NCBI GenBank assembly: GCA_002497765.1
Contig: DAET01000053.1
Span: 1-11,961 of the forward strand
Reading direction: 5' to 3'
Source: Euryarchaeota archaeon UBA486
GTDB lineage: Archaea; Thermoplasmatota; Poseidoniia; Poseidoniales; Poseidoniaceae
Length of the DNA stretch: 11,961 nucleotides
The position numbers were made by a program, and so were the translations under genes. Below, piece by piece: positions 1 through 5,347 of the stretch. The notes under the pieces are model-generated. The model searched no databases and was not told the DNA's origin. It was given only the letters and a program-made list of their open reading frames with translations. How positions within the stretch are numbered: position 1 is the stretch's first letter; each line of letters begins with the position of its first letter.

Positions 1-849
1 CCGAAGATGGGCCACGACGCAGCCGTCCTGTACTCTTTTTGCAGGGTGCTCGACGACATGGCGGACGGTGATATTCCGGACGGCCCGGCCCACCTTCGTC
101 AAATCCAATCGCTCCTCAACGAAGGGAACTGGAACCAACACCCCGTCTTGAAGCACCACGCTCCCCTTGTGGAAACCTATCGTCTGCCTCACGACGTCAT
201 TGGTTCACTGGTTGAGGGACTCATGGACGATCAGGCGCCTCGAGTTCTTATCAACGACGAAGCCGCACTGATTCAGTACGCCTACAAGGTTGCGGGCACC
301 GTCGGCTTGCTGATGTGCAACATTCTCAACAACGAAGACCCGAGAGCGAAGGCCCATGCTGTGGATCTTGGCATCGCCATGCAGTTGACCAACATCGCAC
401 GGGACGTGGTTGAAGACGCCAAGATGGGCCGACGCTACCTCCCTGGCGAATGGGTGAATCACCTCAGTCCCGAGGACATTGTGCTTGCTTCCGAGAACCC
501 AACGGGCCACGAAGGCACGCTCATCACCCTCGCCGTTGAACGTCTCCTTGACCTTGCAGAGACGTACTATGCTAGCGGCCGAGCTGGGTTGTCCTACCTT
601 CCATTCCGAGCGCACTTTTCCATCGGCGTGGCAGCCAAGGTCTACCGACAAATCGGCCGGCAGTTGCTGAAATCACAGGATTCCTGGCACGGGCGGCGTC
701 AAGTCACGTCCAAAACCAGCAAGCTGTTTTGCACGGTTCGTGCAACGTCCAATCTCTTCTGGAGAATCCCTCACCCTCGCCGTCAGCATGACACGCGCTT
801 GCACACATGGCTGAAACCGTTTCAGCAGCAAGGGGGCGGCTGGGGATGA
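1..849 (+). CDS. crtB: Phytoene synthase, 5' end cut by the window
   Basis: Squalene/phytoene synthase family enzyme that condenses two geranylgeranyl diphosphates to phytoene, the first committed carotenoid step. Both Mg-diphosphate-binding Asp-rich motifs are visible: DDMAD (codons from nt 52 to 66), within the context FCRVLDDMADGD, and RDVVED (nt 400-417), within the family signature NIARDVVEDAKMGRRYLP. The reading frame is open from base 1 and the residues before the first ATG (nt 7) already belong to the conserved FCR..DD block, so that ATG is not the true start. The visible 282 codons fall a little short of the usual family length of about 300, so perhaps 20-40 N-terminal residues are missing. 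The stop overlaps the crtY start as ATGA, implying translational coupling. Function assignment is secure; whether the organism uses the product only for retinal is inferred from the neighbours. Confidence 0.93.
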   Translation, partial: PKMGHDAAVLYSFCRVLDDMADGDIPDGPAHLRQIQSLLNEGNWNQHPVLKHHAPLVETYRLPHDVIGSLVEGLMDDQAPRVLINDEAALIQYAYKVAGTVGLLMCNILNNEDPRAKAHAVDLGIAMQLTNIARDVVEDAKMGRRYLPGEWVNHLSPEDIVLASENPTGHEGTLITLAVERLLDLAETYYASGRAGLSYLPFRAHFSIGVAAKVYRQIGRQLLKSQDSWHGRRQVTSKTSKLFCTVRATSNLFWRIPHPRRQHDTRLHTWLKPFQQQGGGWG

Positions 850-1931
850 CCTCCACCCATGTCTTGGGTGATGGATGCGCATCGCTGATGTTGGCCTCCC
901 GTGCGAACGAACTCCCAGGTCACGATGTGACGGTGGTTCAACCAGCGGCAGCACCCGAGGCCAAGGACCACATGCTGGGGTTTTGGGGGACGCCCGACTT
1001 GGCCTTTGCCACCAGACATGCTCGCCACGCATGGCCCAACTGGTCCATCATTACCGCGTCTTCCCATGCCACCCTCACGTCAACGGCTCATCCCTATCAT
1101 GCCATGCACAAACTTGAGTACCTCAAGGGGGCAAAAAAGGCGGCCATAGAACACGGTGTTTCCTTCATCGATGAATCGGAGCATCACGCATCCAGCCCTT
1201 CCATGGTGTTTGATACCCGTCCTCCCCGAGCACCAACGGGCGCCATGCTCCAGCATTTTGCCGGCATGGAGGTTGAAGTTGACCGGCCTGTCTTTGACCC
1301 ACAAACAGCCATCTTGATGGACTTCAGGGTTGACCAATCTCACGGCATGCATTTCATGTACGTGCTGCCCTTTTCTCCCACTCGAGCCTTGCTGGAATCA
1401 ACCATGTTCAGCACCACGGTGATGCCTTCTGAGTACTACAGAGAAGCGATTGAAGCTTACCTCTTCAGGCACCACAACGCCAACATCCAGCAGGTCATCT
1501 CCAAAGAGCAGGGCGTGATTCCAATGGGCTCGCTTGGACTTCACGACCCCGCCATTCCCGGCTTGGGCGCGAACGGTGGCGCTATTCGCCCTGCCAGCGG
1601 CTACACATTTGCGTTTATTCATCAGCAAATTGAGGAGGCCGTCGAACGGGTCAAGAACGGAAAACCACTGAAGTTCACTCGACCTCACAAGCGGGTGGAC
1701 GTGTGGATGGACAGCGTGCTGCTCGCCGTCTTGCGTCATTGGCCTCAACAGGGCCCGATTTTGTTCGGTCGCATGGCGCAGTCTTTGTCGGGTGAGGAAT
1801 TCATCCGTTTTATGAGCGGGAAGGCAGGATGGAGGCTTCGCTTCAAGGTCATGATGGCCATGCCGAAATTACCCTTCATTCGAGGCGTTTCGAAGATGAT
1901 GTTCAGCCGACCACGCAAGGTGGTTTCATGA
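846..1931 (+). CDS. crtY: Lycopene beta-cyclase (CrtY type)
   Basis: Flavoprotein that cyclises lycopene to beta-carotene, here 361 aa. Recognised CrtY landmarks: an N-terminal nucleotide-binding turn VLGDGCASLMLA; VFDTRPP near residues 121-127; QHFAGMEVE followed by PVFDPQTAILMDFRVDQ (about 149-164); LPFSPTRALLES (about 174-185); IPMGS; and RPASGYTF (248-255). The frame is open further upstream to an ATG at 807, but the ATG at 846 was chosen. It overlaps the crtB stop as ATGA, a G-rich tract precedes it, and the Rossmann-type strand starts within the first residues after it. The N-terminal glycine motif reads GDGCAS rather than the more common GxGxxG, so the last glycine is replaced by serine. 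The gene is sandwiched between crtB and blh and is coupled to both by 4-nt overlaps, as expected for a pathway operon ending in retinal. Confidence 0.92.
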   Translation: MTSTHVLGDGCASLMLASRANELPGHDVTVVQPAAAPEAKDHMLGFWGTPDLAFATRHARHAWPNWSIITASSHATLTSTAHPYHAMHKLEYLKGAKKAAIEHGVSFIDESEHHASSPSMVFDTRPPRAPTGAMLQHFAGMEVEVDRPVFDPQTAILMDFRVDQSHGMHFMYVLPFSPTRALLESTMFSTTVMPSEYYREAIEAYLFRHHNANIQQVISKEQGVIPMGSLGLHDPAIPGLGANGGAIRPASGYTFAFIHQQIEEAVERVKNGKPLKFTRPHKRVDVWMDSVLLAVLRHWPQQGPILFGRMAQSLSGEEFIRFMSGKAGWRLRFKVMMAMPKLPFIRGVSKMMFSRPRKVVS

Positions 1932-2761
1932 CGGTGCTCGAGTCGTTCATCGCACTCGACACGCTCAATCTTCTCGCGCTTCTCGGCGTGGTGTTCATTG
2001 GCCTGCCCCACGGGGCCATGGACGGTGCGCTTGCCATGCATTTCGGCTGGACGAGCCGTCCTGCCATCATCGCTCTCTTCTTGTTCTCCTACATCGGACT
2101 GGCAGGCGCTGTCGTGCTGGTTTGGGTGTTCGCTCCTGCAGTCACGTTCGTGGTGTTCCTCGCCATCAGCATCTTTCATTTTGGAAGAGGCGATGCATCC
2201 TCACTCGGCGCTGGCAGAACGGCGGTAGAAAGCCTTGCTCGTGGTGGCTTGGTGATCGCTGGAATCAGCCAGATGCATCGTCCTGAAGTCGATGTGATCT
2301 TCCAGACCCTTGTGGGCAACGACACCTCCGGTGTGTGGCTTTTTCTCAACGGCGTGGTGTTGATCACCATCGGCTGTGTTGTTGAAGCGGTGCTGTTCAA
2401 AAACGCTCAAGAGCGCCTGTCCTTCGTTGTTGAACTCGGTGTTCTCTTCCTGCTCTTTTTGGCCGTGCCACCGCTGGTAGGTTTCGCCTTGTACTTCTGC
2501 TTCGTCCACTCCATCCGTCATGTTTCCTCGGTGCGGAACACCATGGAAGCGACGGTGTCGAACCTTTCCATCACCAAATCGACGGCGGTATTTTCCTTCG
2601 TTACGTGGGGTGTTGGACTCGCCGTTCTGGCCCAGCAGACGTCAATGATGGAGTTGGATTCGGCGTTATTGCGAGTCGTGTTTATTGGTCTGGCGGCGCT
2701 CACTGTTCCCCACATGATTCTCGTGGACGGCCTGCTCCACCGAAGGCCGGCAGCAGCATGA
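1928..2761 (+). CDS. blh: Brp/Blh-type beta-carotene 15,15'-dioxygenase
   Basis: Integral membrane iron-dependent enzyme that cleaves beta-carotene centrally into two retinals, the chromophore of microbial rhodopsins. The product is 277 aa and strongly hydrophobic, with several membrane spans. The four histidines expected for the family are present: H28 (PHGAMD), H84 (IFHFGRGD), H194 and H198 (FVHSIRHV). Their spacing (56, 110, 4) closely follows that known for characterised marine Blh (His21, 78, 188, 192). The start at 1928 is preferred over an upstream in-frame ATG at 1829. It overlaps the crtY stop as ATGA, lies 4 nt after an AGGTGG ribosome site, and the extra 33 residues would be hydrophilic and lie over crtY. 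It is the last gene of the crtB-crtY-blh unit; a perfect hairpin follows the stop. No rhodopsin gene is in the window. Confidence 0.92.
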   Translation: MTVLESFIALDTLNLLALLGVVFIGLPHGAMDGALAMHFGWTSRPAIIALFLFSYIGLAGAVVLVWVFAPAVTFVVFLAISIFHFGRGDASSLGAGRTAVESLARGGLVIAGISQMHRPEVDVIFQTLVGNDTSGVWLFLNGVVLITIGCVVEAVLFKNAQERLSFVVELGVLFLLFLAVPPLVGFALYFCFVHSIRHVSSVRNTMEATVSNLSITKSTAVFSFVTWGVGLAVLAQQTSMMELDSALLRVVFIGLAALTVPHMILVDGLLHRRPAAA

Positions 2762-2767
2762 GGAACG

Positions 2768-2786
2768 GGACAACTTGGTGTTGTCC
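2768..2786. terminator. Perfect inverted repeat after the retinal operon
   Basis: GGACAAC, a 5-nt loop TTGGT, then GTTGTCC: a perfect 7-bp hairpin starting 7 nt after the blh stop codon. No U-tract follows (TAAGAGC), so it is not a classical intrinsic terminator. It could instead protect the mRNA 3' end, be a processing site, or bind a regulator of the downstream carboxylase operon. The terminator label is tentative. Confidence 0.35.
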
Positions 2787-2791
2787 TAAGA

Positions 2792-2805
2792 GCAAGCAAT
2801 AAGGG
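2792..2805 (+). promoter_or_regulatory. Weak candidate TATA/BRE upstream of the carboxylase operon
   Basis: Purine-rich GCAAGC precedes AATAAGG (TATA-like core about 2798-2803). A transcription start about 25 nt downstream would fall near 2826, just before or at an in-frame TTG and about 12 nt before the chosen ATG. The match is weak and the operon might partly be read through from blh. Confidence 0.25.
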
Positions 2806-2837
2806 CGGCTTGGGCTGACCGGAGGTTGGGGAAGTTG

Positions 2838-4391
2838 ATGTCAGGCACCGAAGAGCGACTCAAGGACCTACGAAATCGCAAGGCTCGAAGTGAGGCTGGC
2901 GGCGGCCAAGCCCGTGTCGAGGCGCAGCATAACCGCGGTAAGATGACGGCTCGAGAGCGACTGGAACTCCTTCTTGACGATGGCAGTTTCCAAGAGATTG
3001 ATGCGCTGGTTGAACACCGCTGTCGGGATTTTGACATGGACAAGAACGTCATTCCCGGCGACGGTGTGGTCACCGGGCATGGAACCATCAACGGGCGAGA
3101 AGTGTTTGCCTTCGCTCAAGATTTCACCGTCTATGGTGGCTCACTGGGTGAGATGCACGGCCTCAAGATTTGCAAGGTCCTCGACATGGCGCTCAAGACG
3201 GGGCGCCCCGTCATCGGGATGAACGATTCCGGCGGCGCTCGTATCCAAGAGGGCGTGGCGTCCCTTGGCTCCTACGCCGAGATTTTCTTCCGCAACGTCC
3301 GTGCTTCCGGCGTCGTCCCGCAAATTTCGGTCATCATGGGTCCGTGTGCAGGCGGTGCAGTGTACTCGCCGGCCATTACCGATTTCGTCATCATGGTCGA
3401 CCAAACGGCCCACATGTTCATCACCGGTCCCGAGGTGATCAAGACGGTCACCAACGAAGTGGTCAGTTTCGAAGACCTCGGCGGTGCAGCCACCCACGGC
3501 TCGAAGTCGGGCGTGTCCCACTTTACGGCCAGCGATGACGAACACGCCATTCAGATGGCTCGAGACCTCTGTGATTTGTTGCCGCCCAACAACCTTGAGC
3601 GCCCGCCGATGAAGAAAACCACGGACAGCAAGGACCGTTCGTGCGACGCCCTTGACAGCATCATCCCCGATGACCCGGCCAAACCGTACGATGTACTGGA
3701 TGTCATCGCTGAAGTGCTGGACGATGGTGGTTTCATGGAAGTTCAAGCCGACTGGGCTCAGAACATCGTGGTCGGGTTCGGTCACCTCGGTGGCCACACC
3801 GTCGGTGTGGTTGCGAACCAACCCAAGGTCCTTGCTGGCTGCCTTGACATCGATGCAAGCGACAAAGCCGCCCGCTTCGTCCGATTCTGCGACGCGTTCA
3901 ACATCCCTATCCTGACCTTTGAGGACGTTCCCGGTTTCCTTCCCGGAACAAACCAAGAATGGGGTGGCATCATCCGCCACGGTGCGAAACTCCTCTACGC
4001 CTTTGCCGAAGCCACCGTTCCCAAACTGACGGTCATCCTGCGCAAGGCCTACGGCGGTGCTTACGACGTTATGTCGAGCAAGCACATTCGAGGCGACTAC
4101 AACGTCGCCTGGCCGTCGGCTGAACTCGCGGTGATGGGTGCTGACGGTGCGGTGGAGATCATCCATCGGCGACGCATCGCCCACGCTCGAAACCCAGAAC
4201 AGGAACGAGAGCGATTGACGGAGGACTTCAAGGATACCTTTGCCAACCCGTACAAGGCCGCTGCCCTTGGCTACCTTGACGATGTCATCGAACCCAATCA
4301 AACACGTCAGCGATTGAGCCGTGCGCTTGAGATGTTGATGGACAAAGAAGAGCTCCGGCCTGCACGGAAGCACGGCAACATTCCACTCTGA
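2838..4391 (+). CDS. pccB: Acyl-CoA carboxylase carboxyltransferase (PccB/MmdA type)
   Basis: Carboxyltransferase that moves CO2 between carboxybiotin and an acyl-CoA, most likely propionyl-CoA to (S)-methylmalonyl-CoA. It has 517 aa, the usual length for the family, with two crotonase-fold halves. N-half motifs: NRGKMTARERLELLLDDGSF near the start, MNDSGGARIQEG, and GPCAGGAVYSPA (168-179). C-half motifs: PGFLPGTNQEWGGIIRHGAK (from 365) and RKAYGGAYDVMSSKH. The latter includes Asp410, at the position linked to propionyl-CoA preference in PccB-type enzymes, followed by AWPSAELAVMGADGAVEI. Propionyl-CoA is therefore favoured over acetyl-CoA, but a methylmalonyl-CoA decarboxylase alpha subunit cannot be excluded. 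The start is ambiguous: TTG 2826, TTG 2835 and ATG 2838 are all in frame. ATG was chosen; GGAGG lies at 2821-2825, 12 nt upstream, a rather long spacing. Downstream genes encode a small protein and the biotin carrier; the biotin carboxylase is absent from the window. Confidence 0.92.
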   Translation: MSGTEERLKDLRNRKARSEAGGGQARVEAQHNRGKMTARERLELLLDDGSFQEIDALVEHRCRDFDMDKNVIPGDGVVTGHGTINGREVFAFAQDFTVYGGSLGEMHGLKICKVLDMALKTGRPVIGMNDSGGARIQEGVASLGSYAEIFFRNVRASGVVPQISVIMGPCAGGAVYSPAITDFVIMVDQTAHMFITGPEVIKTVTNEVVSFEDLGGAATHGSKSGVSHFTASDDEHAIQMARDLCDLLPPNNLERPPMKKTTDSKDRSCDALDSIIPDDPAKPYDVLDVIAEVLDDGGFMEVQADWAQNIVVGFGHLGGHTVGVVANQPKVLAGCLDIDASDKAARFVRFCDAFNIPILTFEDVPGFLPGTNQEWGGIIRHGAKLLYAFAEATVPKLTVILRKAYGGAYDVMSSKHIRGDYNVAWPSAELAVMGADGAVEIIHRRRIAHARNPEQERERLTEDFKDTFANPYKAAALGYLDDVIEPNQTRQRLSRALEMLMDKEELRPARKHGNIPL

Positions 4392-4400
4392 GGTGCAGAC

Positions 4401-4592
4401 ATGAGCCAAGACATCACCGAACTGATGATGGCGGCCATCGCTGCCGTCATTGCGGAGACGCAAGCGGACGGCGACGACCCCGCACAAGTGGCCCGCCAGC
4501 CCGGTGCAGCATGGTCCCAAGACCACCGTCGGCAAATGACGGGAAAGACGTCGTTGATGAACGCACGAGCAGGACGCTCGCCCTGGAGGTGA
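4401..4592 (+). CDS. Small protein between carboxyltransferase and biotin carrier (putative small carboxylase subunit)
   Basis: 63-aa protein, not matched to a named family with certainty. An Ala-rich helix (MMAAIAAVIAET, about residues 9-20) is followed by an acidic turn and a basic, Trp-containing C-terminus ending in RSPWR. There is no membrane segment long enough to be a full OadG-type gamma subunit. The Ala-Ile-rich helix plus a short basic tail ending in W-R nevertheless resembles the soluble end of gamma or epsilon small subunits of biotin-dependent carboxylases/decarboxylases. Haloarchaeal propionyl-CoA carboxylase is known to need a small third subunit (PccX). Here the position between pccB and the biotin carrier suggests a similar job. 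Translation signals are good: GAGGTG at 4390-4395 overlaps the pccB stop, 5 nt before ATG, and its own stop is part of the next gene's ribosome site. Confidence 0.72.
   Translation: MSQDITELMMAAIAAVIAETQADGDDPAQVARQPGAAWSQDHRRQMTGKTSLMNARAGRSPWR
4585..4592 (+). promoter_or_regulatory. Strong Shine-Dalgarno site built over the stop of the small ORF
   Basis: GGAGGTGA ends 4 nt before the biotin-carrier ATG (4597). Its last three bases TGA are the stop codon of the small upstream ORF, so termination of one gene places a ribosome on the start site of the next. This fixes the start of the biotin carrier gene. Confidence 0.8.
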
Positions 4593-4596
4593 ACCC

Positions 4597-5004
4597 ATGA
4601 CAGATACCCGAAAAGTCATCGTGAACGGAACCGAATACGAGGTTGAACTGGAAGGCGAAGGCACCCAGTGGAAGGCCACCGTCGGCGGTCAAACCTTCGA
4701 CATCGAAATGCCCGAAGCAGCGGTGGCCGCCAAGCCTCGGCGTTCCGGCGGCCGAAAGAAGAAGAAATCTGGTACGGTTTCCGCCAACATTCCAGGAAAG
4801 GTGGTCACGGTTGAGGTTGAGGAAGGCCAAGAGGTCAGCGAGGGACAGGTCATCTTGATCCTTGAAGCCATGAAGATGCAAAACGAGATTCAAGCCCCGG
4901 TTTCAGGGACGGTCGTTTCGGTGCAGTGCAGCGAAGGGGAAGCCATTGAGGCCAACGTTCCCCTCGTGGTGATTGAACCAGCCGCAACCGATGACGAGGA
5001 CTGA
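4597..5004 (+). CDS. Biotin carboxyl carrier protein of acyl-CoA carboxylase
   Basis: 135-aa stand-alone biotin carrier that shuttles carboxyl groups between a biotin carboxylase and the carboxyltransferase encoded two genes upstream. The N-terminus (VIVNGTEYEVELEG, residues 7-20) resembles the beta-strand segment before biotinyl domains in OadA/MmdC-type proteins. Then comes a short basic hinge rich in Ala, Arg and Lys (about 42-58, with RKKKK). The biotinyl-lipoyl domain follows (about 60-127), with IPGKVVTVEVEEGQEVSEGQ and the EAMKMQNEI site, so Lys93 is the predicted biotinylated lysine. The acidic tail TDDED closes the protein. Two gene names are in use for such proteins (mmdC or a split pccA), so no symbol is given. 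It needs a BirA-type ligase and a biotin carboxylase encoded elsewhere. Confidence 0.93.
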   Translation: MTDTRKVIVNGTEYEVELEGEGTQWKATVGGQTFDIEMPEAAVAAKPRRSGGRKKKKSGTVSANIPGKVVTVEVEEGQEVSEGQVILILEAMKMQNEIQAPVSGTVVSVQCSEGEAIEANVPLVVIEPAATDDED

Positions 5005-5018
5005 AGTTCGTGCCGTTT

Positions 5019-5035
5019 GAGAAAGGGTTAATGTA
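5019..5035 (+). promoter_or_regulatory. Candidate archaeal promoter (BRE + TATA-like) for the 79-aa gene
   Basis: Purine-rich GAGAAAGGG is followed directly by TTAATGTA (5028-5035). The centre of the box lies about 26 nt before the ATG at 5057, the spacing expected if transcription starts at or next to the start codon (leaderless mRNA). No Shine-Dalgarno sequence is seen before that ATG. Confidence 0.5.
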
Positions 5036-5056
5036 GCATCATAGAGAGTTGATATC

Positions 5057-5296
5057 ATGGACGGCAAGCCGGTGTGCGACTTCCCTGGATGCGGCGAAGA
5101 GGGCACCATTGTCTCTCGCCTTTCTCCCGAGGGTTATCTCGTCGCCACGGGAAAGAAAGCCTACTCGTTCCGTGAAGCTTACCGCCGATTCCACTATTGT
5201 TCCAAGCACCACGACGAACTCATGAACGGCGTTTGGTCCCGTGTCAGGAAACCTGACGACAAAAGCGACGGCCACGTCGCTCCGACGGCTATTTGA
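5057..5296 (+). CDS. Small Cys/His protein, probable zinc-binding, family not recognised
   Basis: 79-aa hypothetical protein. Four candidate metal ligands are visible: Cys7 and Cys12 (CDFPGC) near the N-terminus and Cys48 and His51 (HYCSKHH) in the middle, with His46 and His52 nearby. The pattern C-x4-C...C-x2-H separated by about 35 residues is like a small treble-clef or zinc-ribbon fold, with a beta-rich stretch (GTIVSRL, GYLVATG) between the two halves. There is no signal peptide or membrane segment, so it is presumably cytoplasmic. It has its own TATA-like box and lies between the carboxylase operon and the surface-protein genes with gaps of about 50 nt on each side; neither neighbour tells its role. 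Nucleic-acid binding is possible but not shown. Confidence 0.75.
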   Translation: MDGKPVCDFPGCGEEGTIVSRLSPEGYLVATGKKAYSFREAYRRFHYCSKHHDELMNGVWSRVRKPDDKSDGHVAPTAI

Positions 5297-5299
5297 TGC

Positions 5300-5311
5300 C
5301 CGCCCCGGCGG
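5300..5311. repeat. Short GC-rich palindrome after the 79-aa gene
   Basis: CCGCC-CC-GGCGG lies just after the stop of the 79-aa gene and 10 nt before the next TATA-like box. It may form a small hairpin at the transcript end or be a binding site upstream of the giant surface-protein promoter. Such a short GC palindrome can also arise by chance at this base composition. Confidence 0.25.
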
Positions 5312-5319
5312 CGCAGGCG

Positions 5320-5329
5320 TGATATACTT
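5320..5329 (+). promoter_or_regulatory. Candidate TATA box for the giant surface-protein gene
   Basis: TGATATACTT has its ATATA core at 5322-5326, about 24 nt before the ATG at 5348, and stands out in an otherwise GC-rich gap. The spacing again predicts a leaderless or nearly leaderless transcript; no Shine-Dalgarno sequence precedes the ATG. A purine-rich BRE is less clear here. Confidence 0.5.
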
Positions 5330-5347
5330 CCGTTCTGTGGTAGTTTC

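Noticed and set aside
205..651. 148-codon minus-strand frame opposite crtB
   Set aside because: Antisense shadow of a conserved enzyme, no independent evidence.
807..845. Upstream in-frame start for crtY at 807
   Set aside because: It would overlap crtB by 43 nt and add residues not typical of the family; the ATGA-coupled ATG at 846 fits better. The same logic rejects 1829 for blh and 9337 for the transglutaminase-like gene.
3141..4679. 512-codon open frame on the minus strand opposite the carboxyltransferase
   Set aside because: It lies antisense to a clearly conserved gene, has no recognisable motifs, and long antisense frames are expected with this codon usage and GC content.
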